A stretch of 64,000 nt of DNA from Eucommia ulmoides. Its lineage: Eukaryota > Streptophyta > Magnoliopsida > Garryales > Eucommiaceae. The stretch spans positions 7,387,726 to 7,451,725 of the forward strand of contig CM028327.1 in assembly GCA_016647705.1 (NCBI GenBank), in the 5' to 3' direction. Both the position numbers and the translations under genes were made by a program. Below are positions 46,101-56,735 of this stretch, piece after piece. Below the pieces are notes generated by a model that saw only the letters and a program-made list of their open reading frames with translations, did not search any database and was not told where the DNA came from. Position 1 is the first letter of the stretch, and every line of letters begins with the position of its first letter.

Positions 46101-49014
46101 TCGATCCCCGACAATCCATTATGATATAAAAATTGAGAAAAAAATAAATAAATTATTTTTTGGGTTAATTGCCTTTTAACCCGAATACTTTGATTTTGTT
46201 TCATTTTGTCCTCTCTACTTTAAAAATCTACACTTTACCCCCTTCTACTTATAATAGTTTGAAAAACTATTTTTTTGCTTAACTTAGCGGAATATGTTAA
46301 AAATGGGTGACTTTAAATTTTCCATCTAAATTATACGTGAAATCAACAAAAATTATCCTTAGTTTTAATTTTATTTTGTCTTTTTTAAAAAAGGAAAGAA
46401 AAATAAAAGTAGAGAGAGAAAGAGAGAGAAAATGTTAGTTTTTCCCTTTTGTTATCTTTAAATATTAAATTTAAATCAACAAAATAGATGGAAAGTAAGG
46501 CATTATATATTTTTTTTGAATAAAATATAAGTTTCTCCCTTTAGCAAGCAGAAGTTGAAAGGGTTGATCTGTAGGTTTCTAAAATAGGGGGTTATAATGA
46601 AACAATAGCAAAGTACAAGGGAAAATAGTCTGCCCTTATATTTCGCTTTTCAATAAAAGTACGTGTTTAACGTTACTTATAAAATGAAGTAAAAACAAAA
46701 ACGTTACCAAATGGCGCTCTGGTGTCATTATTGATCATTCATGTGTTTATACATGGTCTTAAATCTTAAAAATGAGACAAATTTTACTTTTGTTTTTGAC
46801 TAGGTCGAATTTCTTGGGAACCAAGTTTGTTATATATGATGCTCTGCCACCACACGGTGGAGCAACTTTGACAAAGTGCCGCTCCTCCAGACTAGTCGGC
46901 TCAAAGCAAGTATCTCCTCGGGTTCCCTCTGGCAGCTACCCCATTGCTCACATTTCCTATGAGTTGAACATGCTGGGATCCAGGTGAGATATAACAAAAC
47001 TACTTAAGGCTTGTTTGTTTGTCCTTCAATTTGCAAATTGCATTATTATTTTCAATTAGTGAATTTATGAATCGATAGATTCTAGAGTTTGGTCTAAGAA
47101 TTTAGAACACTTAAAATGGAGAGATATACAAATTAATTCATAAAAAAATAAGGTGATTCATAAAACCTGATAATTTAGGTGGCGTTTGGTTAGGCCCCGT
47201 TTGGTAACCGTTTCCATCCCAGAAATTCCCATCTCATTTCCAGATTTTTGGAGTTTCTGTTTGAGAATAGCATTTGGTAATTTTTGTTCCCGTTCCCATT
47301 TGAGAATTGTGCCCACTTTTTTCTTAAGAAATGAGAAACAAAAAAAAATTGTTTCTCATTATTCCCATCTCATTCCCAAAACCACTGCCACTGTTCATCT
47401 GCCGGTCGTCTGCCAACCGCCGTCGTTTGGCCAAAAAAAAATAAAAAAATCTAAAAATAAAATAAAATGGTTTTAAGATAAAATCGTTACCAAATGCAAT
47501 TCTGTTCCCAAAACAAAAAAAAAATTATCGTTACCAAACGCGATTCTACTCCCAAGAAGGAAACACAATTCTCATCCCATCCCATCCCACTGCTAGGATG
47601 GGAACAAAAACGGTTACCAAACACCACTTTAGTGTTTCTGTTTCTACTTCCAATAAACTAAGATGGAATGAGATAAGAATTTTGTTTCTATTCTTGGGGG
47701 TATTTCGGAAATAGAAACATGGTTGGTAACGACCATTATCTTGAAATTATTTCTTTTAATTTATGAGAACATAAATAAGAAACACGTTTGGTTTGAACAT
47801 TTATTCCTTTTTCCTTTAAATGTATGGTGGCTGACTGGCTGGTGAGATGGTTGTAGGAATAGTTTTGTGGGAGTGAATAATAACCCACATTTTTAGTTTC
47901 TTAGAATATTAAGGAATTCAGGAAATAGTCTCAAATTACTCCTAATATTTTGGGAACAAAAATGTGTTTACCAAACGCGTCTCAGTACATTAATCCTAAA
48001 ATTTTGGGAGCAGAAGTAGGAATCATGGAACAAAAGCAATAACCAAACGTGGCTTAACAACCAGATGGGCCCATACGGGGTTTTGCTTAAGATATGTCCA
48101 TCTGGAATATCTCTCCCTTCTTTTCTGTTCCCTAATTCTTGTTTCTGTTTTGTTCCAAAATATGGAACATAAACAAAAATGTGGGAACTATTCTGTTCTG
48201 TTCCAATAAAATGTTCTAGAAACGTGGGAGTAGAACAAAAACATTTTTTATTCTGTATTTTTTGTTGGTGGGAAAAAACTCGGAACGGAAACAGAAATCA
48301 TGGAACAGAAACACTAAAACAAAAAGGTTCTTAGCATCCTCCTGTGTGTCTAAACATTGAGAAGTGAAAAACAATTTCGATTTTTTCAATAACACCAAGA
48401 TATCATCTCTACGTTATCAAATACAATTTCGATTTTTTGTTTTGCTTTTAGATAAAAAGTGTTTTTTTTTTTCCCCAATACCAAACTTGACCTTGGTGGG
48501 TATTAACACTCATTTTGCTTTTTATATAACAAGTAGAGGTCCAAGAAAAATGCACTGTGCGATGGACACCATTCCAGTGTCCGCCATTGAACCCAACGGA
48601 GTTGTTCCCACTTGGACCGAATTTCCTCATAATCGCGTCGACTCATTTCCGTCACTCCCGTTTTTCCGATCAAAATCGTACCGTTCCGACAAATCCCAAT
48701 CGAGCCCAATGGCCGGACAAAGAGAGGAAGGGATACTTGTTTTGCAAAACAAGGCTCCGAGGTGGCATGAGCAGCTGCAGTGCTGGTGCTTGAATTTCCA
48801 TGGACGGGTGACGGTTGCCTCGGTGAAGAATTTTCAGTTGGTGGCTTTGCCAGAGAACGGGAGTGTCGCCGGACCGGAACACGAGAGGGTGATACTCCAG
48901 TTTGGGAAGGTGGGAAAGGATGTTTTCACCATGGATTATCGGTACCCGGTTTCTGCTTTTCAGGCGTTTGCGATTTGTCTTAGTAGTTTCGACACAAAGA
49001 TTGCTTGCGAATGA
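43164..49014 (+). CDS. TLP: Tubby-like F-box protein, five exons, 409 aa
   Basis: Exons are 43164-43517, 45039-45126, 45784-45913, 46804-46983 and 48537-49014. All four introns are GT-AG and the joined frame is 1230 nt without a stop. Residues 54-98 are an F-box ([18 protein letters not shown], then [11 protein letters not shown]). From residue 119 to the end is the Tubby domain: [75 protein letters not shown] and the near-invariant end [15 protein letters not shown]. In plants such proteins act as substrate receptors of SCF ubiquitin ligases, and the Tubby domain tethers them to phosphoinositides at the plasma membrane; AtTLPs affect abscisic acid and stress responses. The length is usual for the family. 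The introns are swollen by a TRIM array (intron 1) and MITEs (introns 2-4). The gene looks functional. The exact family member is not assigned. Confidence 0.96.
43699..44680 (+). mobile_element. Tandem TRIM array in intron 1 of the Tubby-like gene
   Basis: Five diverged ~85-110-bp LTR-like units (about 43699-43783, 43893-43972, 44114-44210, 44330-44438 and 44571-44680) share a TGTTGAATCCCACATC-like start, TTTGTGAGGCTT, TATATATGAAA, TTATTGCCATATGGTTTTAGG and an ACCTCTTGACA-like end. Several are followed by an initiator-Met primer-binding-site match (TGGTATCAGA at 43784, TGGTTTCAGAGCTTG at 43973). Each ~120-150-bp interior has GGGAAGTTTCGTTTGTTTGT and CACGTGCAAGTTGGGG. The pattern is LTR-interior-LTR-interior, as in TRIM arrays. 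It resembles the single TRIM at 8960. Confidence 0.8.
45135..45650. repeat. MITE-derived cluster in intron 2
   Basis: CTTGTTTGGTAATTTTAAAGAGG occurs twice (about 45149 and 45218), each followed by a GA-rich run. The inverse CGAAATTACCAAACAAG lies at about 45540, followed by TTCTCTTCTCTCCATTTCTCTC and AAACGGAGCC. This looks like one or two MITEs with GTTTGGTAA termini, part-duplicated. Exact boundaries cannot be fixed by eye. Confidence 0.5.
45294..45372. mobile_element. 79-bp MITE in intron 2
   Basis: GGTTGTGTTTGGCAGCATGG and CCAAACGCTACC form the ends, flanked by TAA and TAG. The core GGAATTGAAAATAAACGCAT is shared with the 103-bp element at 50044, so they belong to one family. Confidence 0.6.
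46155..46640. mobile_element. MITE with long inverted repeats in intron 3
   Basis: GGGTTAATTGCCTTTTAACCC, TTTTGTCCTCTCTACTTTA and TAGCGGAATATGTTAAAAATGG have inverse partners to the right (AGTACAAGGGAAAATAGTC, TAATGAAACAATAGC). It is related to 33100-33490. The ends are approximate. Confidence 0.45.
47178..48053. mobile_element. PIF/Harbinger-like MITE in intron 4 (outer)
   Basis: The ends GGTGGCGTTTGGTTA and TAACCAAACGTGGC are inverted and flanked by TTA on both sides. Subterminal sequence (GTGTTTCTGTTTCTACTTCC against CAGAAGTAGGAATCATGG) is mirrored. It is interrupted 15 bp from its left end by the element at 47193-47628. Confidence 0.8.
47193..47628. mobile_element. PIF/Harbinger-like MITE nested in the 47178 element
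   Basis: The ends GGCCCCGTTTGGTAACCG and CGGTTACCAAACACCACT are flanked by TTA on both sides. Removing the element and one TTA restores GGTTAGTGTTTCTG of the outer element. The interior has mirrored TTCCCATCTCATT/CATCCCATCC blocks. It is 436 bp long and related in its ends to 10876-11429. Confidence 0.8.
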
Positions 49015-49660
49015 CGAAGAATAGGGAGGTAATTTTTTGTTCCCAAATTTCTGTACCTGTTAATTTTTTAGTCTTTCTGTTCCCGAATTTATGTTCCTGT
49101 TCCTATTTTTTTGGGTGGTGGTGGTGGATGGTGGTAGAAATAGTTTTTTGGGATTGTATAGGAATAACATTTTTTTGTTTCTCTGATTCTTAAAGAATTC
49201 CGGAAATAGTTTAGTGTTTCTGTTCTCTGATTTCTGTTCTTGCTCCCAGAATTTTGGGATTAATGTACAGAAACGTGTTTGTTAAACAAGTTTCTGTTCT
49301 CAAATATTCTCAAAATTTGGGAGTAATTCCCAAATTTCTTGAGAATTTGAGAAATAAAAATATGTTGATTGTTATTGACTTCCACAAAACTATTCTCAAA
49401 TTATTTCTTAAGGGTAAATGTTAAGAACCGCCACCACACCGGCCACCACCACCACCACACCGGCCACCATCGCTCCGATCCACTACCGAGATAGCACATC
49501 TTCATTTTCTTCTCTCATCTTCTCTCTCTGTACACACACATAAATATAAACGATTCAAGCTTAATTGGAACCAAAAGCATTGTTTTTTTTGTTGTCCTAA
49601 GTACAAAAACATTTTTAGAATAATTATCATTACGAAACGCGATTCTGTAATTAGACTATT
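49015..49660. other. 3' flank of the Tubby-like gene with MITE debris
   Basis: The segment immediately after the stop codon should be the 3' UTR, but I see no strong AATAAA signal close by. 49030-49420 repeats TGTTCCTG..TTCCCGAATTT and AAATTTTGGGA(T/G)TAAT motifs shared with the intron-4 MITE, so a partial related copy lies here. 49430-49490 has ACCACCACACCGGCCACCA repeats. Confidence 0.45.
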
Positions 49661-49668
49661 GCAGAACC

Positions 49669-49810
49669 GAAACAAAATTCTCATCCTATTTATTGGGAGT
49701 AAAAAATAGAAAAGTGAAAACGTTAATCAAACACCACATGAAACAAAATTCTCATCCTATTTATTGGGAGTAAAAAATAGAAAAGTGAAAACGTTAATCA
49801 AACACCACAT
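49669..49810. repeat. Perfect 71-bp tandem duplication
   Basis: The 71-bp unit GAAACAAAATTCTCATCC..CAAACACCACAT (49669-49739) is immediately repeated, without a mismatch that I can see, at 49740-49810. The identity suggests a very recent duplication or an assembly artefact. Confidence 0.9.
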
Positions 49811-50043
49811 AAACGAACGGCATTGTAATCACTCCGTGCATATATTTTTAAGTGTGTGTGTGTATATATATATGTATGTATATATATAAGTTTGCTTCTA
49901 TTATCTGTTGTTTCTGATCTCAGAACATCATGGAGCAACCAAATTGTCAAGGTTTATAAAGGGTGAGTGCAAAAGGACGTGCATTGTTGGGCATGGCGAA
50001 GAGGTTGTGGTAACTTTACTTATCAAGGGGTATATGATCTTAA

Positions 50044-50146
50044 GGTAGTGTTTGGTTTCGTAAAATCGGAAACTCGGAATTGGAATTGAAAATAAACGCA
50101 TGCCTTCCAATTCGAAATTCCCAATATGTTTCATCCAAACACTACC
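50044..50146. mobile_element. 103-bp MITE
   Basis: The ends GGTAGTGTTTGG and CCAAACACTACC are perfect inverted repeats, with TAA on both sides. The interior CGGAATTGGAATTG / CAATTCGAAATTCC is palindromic. It is the same family as 45294-45372. Confidence 0.85.
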
Positions 50147-50149
50147 TAA

Positions 50150-52120
50150 GTGTGTTTAAAAGCATGGGTATTTTGGTCATTTGGGTGTGCATTAGCATGA
50201 GTTTTTTTTTTTTTTTCTTTTGTTTAATGTACTATATATATTTAGGGAAATTTATTGTATCATCTTCCGTAAAATAGTTGCTTTACTAAATTTGCATATT
50301 GACTTAATCAGTAATTAATGTTAATTAAATTTATACCCGTATTTAAGTGCAAAATATTACATTATGGTTCACTTTAGTAAGGGAGTCGAACCAAAACAAT
50401 TGGATTGCAATTTTACCTTAGGTTTTGAATGAATTAAATAGAATTGATTTTTGAGTTTTTTAATTGAGACTGCATCAAATGATTTAAAATGAAATACGAA
50501 ACGATAAATGATCAGGTTAGGGGCATTTCGATTATTCCAATGAGTGTTACTCTATCTATTTTGATATTGTGTATGGTGAAGTAGTCTAACTACAAGTTTG
50601 ATCATAACGAAAGTTTGACCATTTAATTAACATGGACTATATTTGGGATGCGCTTCCTAATCTGCGGTGAACTAATACCTAAGTATATTTTATCTTATCA
50701 ACTGCATTATTTAGTCGACCGTTTAATCGGCATGAACCATTTCCAAGATTCAATTCTTACTAATTTACAGTGAATCAATCTCTCGGTATAATCAATTCCA
50801 TCAAACCATATTGCTTTCAATAAAAATAGGTTGTATAACGGTTAGATCTAAATTATAGGTGTTAGATCTAACTCACAAATACCTATAATTTATTTATAAT
50901 ATTTATAAAATGATAAAACATGAAATGATTGGATAAATAATGTAAAAACACAAATATCTTGTTATACAACTTTATACACAGATAAAATAAAATAAAATTA
51001 GAAGTACATTGAAAAATCTCAACAAAATAAATTTCCTAAACCGGTTTTGGTGTCAAGCTGCTCATGGAACTACTAAAAACCGTTATTCTTCCTTGCTGAA
51101 AGGTTCAAGATCTTCAATGGAGTGTGAAAAATGTTTAAAAAATGTCTAGTTCTGGCCTTAAAACTCCAAGCAATATGTTTGTAACATTCTACCTGCCCTG
51201 TTAGTCCAGACTGCGGTCATGATCTTTAACAACACATCGTAACGTTTTCCAAAATTAAAGCATTAAAATCCTTGATTTTGGGGTGTAGAAGTTGCCCTAC
51301 TGGTCCAGGTCGCGATTACAACCTTTGACAACACATCGTAGTATTATCTTCAAAAACGCGTATATTTTTCGTCTGAACTCCGATTTAGCAATATGACCAC
51401 TCGTTGGAAAGCTTAGGTGATGTTTGATTAGTGTTTCCATTTTTCCATCCCACTTCCAAAAATGTGAGATGAGATGAGATGAGATGAAAATTCTGTTTCT
51501 TACTTGGTAACAATAAAATTATGTTTTCATTTGAGAACAGAATAACATTTGGTAGCAACATTATTTTAGAATTATTTTCTCAATTTATGAGAACAGAAAT
51601 AAAGAATCATATTTAGTAATTACCATTATTCTGAAATTGTTTCTTCAATATATGAGAACAAAAACAAAGAATCATTTTTTGTTGCAATATTTGTTTTTTT
51701 CTTTAGATAATATACATATTTCGTATCCAACATTTTCTTGCTCAATATTTTTTTAAATTATTATTTTTTTTTTTTTAAATGTATGATAATAAATATCAAA
51801 TTACACCAAATTCAAAAAAATGAACATTGATTAAAAATAAATATAAAAAAACATTAGCATATTAAATATAAACACTATAATAACCATTACTTATATCTAT
51901 ATACCACTTATCTTTGATAACGATGATTCTCACGATATGTTTGGTGTAAATGATTCAACAAGGGGATTAAAATGGGTATGGGAATGACCATTTCATTCTT
52001 ATGTTTTGTATATGGGATTAAGTTTCATCCATTACTAAGAATTTTCTAATTTCACAAAATATGTGATTAACCAATTCTAAGATAAAATTAGTAGTAGTTA
52101 ATCATAATTACATAAGATCA
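50150..52120. other. AT-rich intergenic DNA
   Basis: Nothing coding is recognised. A ~100-bp diverged duplication (TGCCCT.(C/T)T.GTCCAG, CAACACATCGTA) lies at 51190-51345. 51413-51680 carries one end of a MITE (TTAGGTGATGTTTGATTAGTG) with GAGAACAGAAA repeats, but the opposite end was not found. Confidence 0.4.
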
Positions 52121-52124
52121 AGTT

Positions 52125-52640
52125 TTATTCTTTCATCGTAGTAACACGACCAAAAACATTCATGCCGTATGAGAATTTTTTAATTCTCAATTTGATGGAA
52201 AATTTGTCGGCGAATCTGTTGGGATTTGGGTTACTTCTCCGCAGAGAACTTTCTCGTCTAGCAATATCCCCAAAGCCGAATGATACCTTTTGGAATGGTA
52301 CTCGCCACCAATTCATGAAACTGTTGGTCTTTGTTCTTTTTTGGGTTGTAAAGCATCGACACCAAATTCGGTTTTTGTCATCGCCCACTTTGAGGTACCT
52401 TATCTCGCCCCGTTTATCATCAAGAAATCGTCGATGGGGAGGATCAATAGGTCTTCCATGACCCAACTCGATGGCATATTCTTTATCTCCCACTGGAGGT
52501 TCTCATCGGTGACCTTAATCCTACCACTGTTGTTAAGCGTTGACACAAATTTCTTTGGATTCCCCTTGGCCAAGTCGAACGCCTTCGGGTTGTTTCCTCT
52601 GCAAATCAAAATTTCGACCTTAATGGCAGCTCAAAGTAGA
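52125..52640 (-). pseudogene. Possible gypsy protease/linker fragment
   Basis: Minus-strand frames contain FVSTLNNSGRIKVTDENLQW and then MEDLLILPIDDFLMINGARY. This loosely follows the retropepsin tail of non-chromovirus gypsy elements (consensus near DLLVLPLGGYDMVLG.QWL). Frames change several times, and no reverse transcriptase or LTR adjoins. An unrelated captured fragment cannot be excluded. Confidence 0.3.
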
Positions 52641-52953
52641 CTAACTTGAAATAGGGTAGTTCTGGGAGCAATCGGCAAGGACAGGGTATCTGATACCATA
52701 TAGGTAAACAAATGGGTAAAATCTATTCCCGTGACCTCCAGTTTCCAGATTACATGACGACAACTTCTACCGTTGTGCCAAAATAGCTAACCGATAAAAA
52801 TCAGAAAGTGTCTCTTTTTTCTTTTTGTTTGATTAAGGAATCGAGTAATGTTCTATTGATTTACTAATTTTATTGGTTAGATTTACCTTAAGTCACGTTT
52901 TCAAAATAAGTTATCAAACAAAGGATTTACTAAGCATGTCACAAATTCAATAA

Positions 52954-54784
52954 GGTTGTGTTTGGGTAAGGGATTTAGGGGAGGGATTTCCAAATCTTTT
53001 TTTAACAAATACTTTGTTTGGGTATTGAGTAGGGTGGATTTATAAAATACCTCAATGGTCAAATTTGGGTGAAAGAAAGGATTTGCAAATCCATTTGAAA
53101 TAGGTGGAATTTGACAAATCCACCTAAAAAGGATTTTAGCGACGACCTCCATCTCCGAGCGACGACCTCCGTTCATCTCTTCTTCACTTTACGTTGACGT
53201 CTGACGAGAGCCCCTTCTTTGCCGCGGTCGACCCTGTTTTCGATCGCATCTTCGCACAAAATCAACCCGTGTCTTCGCGTCTTCGATCGCATCTTCGCTC
53301 CTGAGGTTGGGTTCGTAGCGTCTTCATCGATCTGCGCCGTATTCCTTCGTCGATCTTTTTTTTCGTCGTCCATAGTTCTTCATCGCTGATTAGGGTTCGT
53401 TGCGATTCTCTTGCTCGAGCAGCAATTGCGATTCAATTTCTAGGGTTTCAATGGCGTCCAACACCCCTATTAATGATTTATTGGCGATTTGGTTCTCTGC
53501 AATTAGAATCGAAATTGGTTGTTGTTCTTGTTGTTGTTCGTTTTGTTCTTCGTTGTTCTGATTGTTCATTGGCGATTTCTTCTTCATTGTTCTGATTGTT
53601 CAATTCTTACAAAATCCCTTATGATTTGAGAATTAGGGTTATAATGAAGAGGAATAATGTTGGGAATTGTTCATTTTGTTCTTTTGAAAATTATCCAAAC
53701 AAGGGATTTGGTAAATAATGGGATTTCGAAATTCCATAATTTACCAAATCTCTTAGGTTGAGTTTGGGTAAGGGATTTGACAAATTCAAGGAATTTGTAA
53801 AATGATGGGATTTCGAAATCCCGTCATTTTATAAATCTTCTGTTTGGATGATTATTTGAGATGAAGAATTTGATCGTGTAATTTTGTAATTCACTTGTTT
53901 GGATATGCAAAGTATTTGTTAAAAAAAATATTTTGTTTTTTCCCCCCTTTTTTTTTTGTTCTTTGTTCTTCGCCTTCGATTCTCCACCAGGACCACCACT
54001 ACCATCGTCTTCCACCGCCGTGCCATATAGTATGTATTTCTACCTAAAATCTCTTTAGGATTCGCCATGAACACAATGATTCAACTCAAATTTCACTAAA
54101 CAAACGCCCAATTTATATCAAATCGGCAAAACAAGCATCGATGTTCTTGACGTTTCCTCTTTGAAATCACAATTTTCCAACTCAGAAACGAAGAAATTCA
54201 CGCGATTTACAGACTTTTCCCACAAAAAATCAACAAATTGAATCGTTTGAAGAACCACATTTCAACCTATTTTCGCGAAAAAAACCAGATTAAACCTCAA
54301 AATCTTCGTCTCAAAAACCTAGAGAGAGAAAGAGGAGGAGGAGAAAGAGGACGAACCGTCCTCGATCGATGCCCTACGCAGCCGTCCGGTGTCAATACAC
54401 AAGAAGAAGACGATGGATGACGAAGAAGCGGAAGAAGGAAGACGCATCACAAATCGATGGACGACGGCGTTGACGAAGAAGATGAAGGAAGAAACGGACG
54501 TCGAAGAGGCAGGAGGAGGGTCGCGAAGAAGACGAAGAAGAGGAGGGATCGATTTCACAAATCCTTCGATGGAGGAATTTGGCAAATGACACCATGAAAA
54601 AAAGGATTTCAAAATGACTCATTTCACCCTAAAAAGGATTTTACAAATACCTCTCTATAACTACCCAAACAAGTGATTTGTCATAAAAGGATTTTGAAAT
54701 CCTCTAAACAAATCAAATCTCTCTCCCAAATCCCTTACCCAAATGCAACCTTAGATTTGTTAAATCCCTTACCCAAACGCAACC
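52954..54784. mobile_element. PIF/Harbinger-like MITE (outer of a nested pair)
   Basis: The ends GGTTGTGTTTGGGTAAGGG and CCCTTACCCAAACGCAACC are inverted and flanked by TAA on both sides. The left body has mirrored AAATCC/GGATTT blocks and a TTCGTCGTTC-rich centre (53140-53600). It is interrupted by the element at 53756-54750, after which only its last 31 bp follow. Confidence 0.85.
53756..54750. mobile_element. PIF/Harbinger-like MITE (inner of a nested pair)
   Basis: The ends GGTTGAGTTTGGGTAAGGG and CCCTTACCCAAATGCAACC are flanked by TTA on both sides. The centre (54310-54560) is AGAGGAGGAGG/GAAGAAGACG-rich. The small frames on both strands are compositional. The termini are nearly identical to those of its host element and of 38252-39303. 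Confidence 0.85.
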
Positions 54785-54787
54785 TAA

Positions 54788-55589
54788 TAGTTCAACCAGT
54801 TTTTTCCTTTGCTTCGCTAATACTATGTATGTATATCTTTAGCTGGGAAAATTTGAGAGAATCCATAGCTGAGCTGCCTCTGTTCAGCAATAAAAATAGT
54901 GTTCCTAACTGGCAAGAAAGAGTTGCCTCTGTTCCATTCGTCCATCTTTTTAAAAGAAGGGATGATATGCTCGCTCGGCGGACTAGTCGAGAAAAGACAA
55001 ATGTTGTACTACTTGACTAGTAAGAGAAAAAACTTCCATAAGAACAAGACGCTTTTTGTAGTATGGTAGGTAACTGTTGCACAAAAAGGCTGGGAGCTCG
55101 CTCCCGCGCTTGTGAAACGTCCTAGCCGAGCTGCTCACGCTAGGGAAGGCTAAGGGATGATATGATATGCTCGCTCGGAGACTTTTCCAAATTTAGGGCA
55201 TCCATGTACACAGAGAACCAACTGTATGGGTTCCCCAAGAGGTTGTATAGATTGAAAATACTGGAACGGAAATGAGAAAACATGAGAAATCAACCGCAAT
55301 GCTAGCTTATCGTTTCGTGCTTGGGTGACCTTTAAGCTTTGCCATCTCATGTGATTCATCAAGAATTTCAGGCTTCTTGATAGGGTCACAAATGACAATC
55401 TCACCATTTGATAGTAGTTTGCGCGAACACGTGAGGGGTGAAAATGCACTCAAGATCCAAAGCAAAAACATCAGATTATAAGGCAAAAGAATTTTATAAC
55501 GATAGTGAGAAGGCACGCTTATCTACACAGTTTTTTTTTTTCCAATGAAATAAAGAAAGAACACCGATTCTCATTTAACATCAAATAAA
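54788..55589. other. Spacer, unrecognised
   Basis: GGGATGATATG..ATGCTCGCTCGG occurs at 54959 and 55154, about 195 bp apart. Short frames on both strands (for example minus 55150-55449) match no family I recognise. Confidence 0.4.
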
Positions 55590-55859
55590 GGGGCGTGCAC
55601 CGATTACTCCCAAAAAGCGCCGAAAATTACGAAATAAGCTCGGACTTTTGTCGTCCTTGGATGATTTTACCCTTTATTAATTAGGCGGCTCATTCTTCCA
55701 CTAAACCTGAAAAGTGCCGCAACTGAATAAAAAGAAACAGTAATTTATCGCAACTCAATCATGCGAAACTCTAATGAAAATCTTTGTTTTGATTTCAAAA
55801 AAAATGTTCTATAAATTCTAACCTGTAAGGGCTTGTTTTCATAAACTCAATTTGCGTTT

Positions 55860-56735
55860 CTTAACATGTTGAATGTAACATCTTCTGAAAAACACCATTT
55901 TTTGTGTCTATTAATATGTTGAATGTAATATTTTCTCATTTCTCCCGAAAAACACAATTTTTTGTGTCTATTAACATGTTGAATATAACACGTCATGTGT
56001 TCACAAACTGAAGTTGTAGTTATTAACATGTTGAATGTAACATCATCTTATTCCCAACCGCCATTTTTTTAGTCTATTAACGTGTTGAATGTAACAGGGC
56101 TTGTATTCACAAATTCAATTTGAGTTTCTTAACATTTTAAATGTAACATCTTCTTAAAAACACCATTTTTTTGTGTCTATTAATATGTTGAATGTAACAT
56201 CTTCTTATTTCCCCCCGAAAAACAACATTTTTTGTGTCTATTAACATGCTGAATATAACACGTCATGTGTTCACAAACTGAATTTGTAGTTCTTAACATG
56301 TTGAATGTAACATTATCTTATTCTCAACCATTATTTTTTGTGTCTATTAACGTGTTGAATATAAACACGACTTGTGTTCACAACTCAATTTAAGTTTCTT
56401 AACATGTTGAATGTAACATTTTCTGAAAAATGCCATTTTTTGTGTCTATTAACATGTTGAATATAACACGTCATGTGTTCACAAACTGAATTTGTAGTTC
56501 TTAACATGTTGAATGTAATATCATCTTATTCCCAACCGCCATTTTTTGTGTCTATTAATGTGTTGAATGTAACACGGCTTGTGTTCACAACTCCATTTAA
56601 ATTTCTTAACATGTTGAATGTAACACGACTTGTGTTCGGAACTGGATTTGTATTTCTTAACATGTTGAATATAACATCGTCCTATTTTTTTTAAAACGAC
56701 ATTTTTATGTCTATTAACGTGTTGAATGTAACACG
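55860..56735 (+). repeat. 17-copy array of a TGTTGAATGTAACA motif
   Basis: The motif (with variants such as TGTTGAATATAACA) occurs near 55867, 55914, 55973, 56024, 56082, 56131, 56184, 56246, 56296, 56349, 56402, 56453, 56504, 56560, 56610, 56660 and 56719, at a mean spacing of ~53 bp and nearly always preceded by TTAACA or TTAACG. A higher-order period of ~268 bp is visible from CTTGT.TTCA.AA.TCAATTT near 55831, 56099 and 56369. The array ends ~270 bp before the Ulp1-like gene start. Confidence 0.9.

Noticed and set aside
48364-48536. Upstream extension of the exon 5 reading frame into the intron
   Set aside because: The extension is T-rich intron sequence. The acceptor TAG at 48534-48536 gives the exact phase needed to join exon 4.
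48448-48983. Alternative and antisense frames over the last Tubby-like exon
   Set aside because: The exon 5 frame carries the conserved Tubby C-terminus; the others have no family match.
53173-54612. Several 60-100-codon frames with Glu/Arg-rich products
   Set aside because: They fall in the repeat-rich centres of two nested MITEs and match no protein family.
55860-56735. CRISPR-like array, because of regular spacing of a short repeat
   Set aside because: The genome is eukaryotic, the spacers are themselves related repeats and there are no cas genes. It is a tandem array within a transposon.
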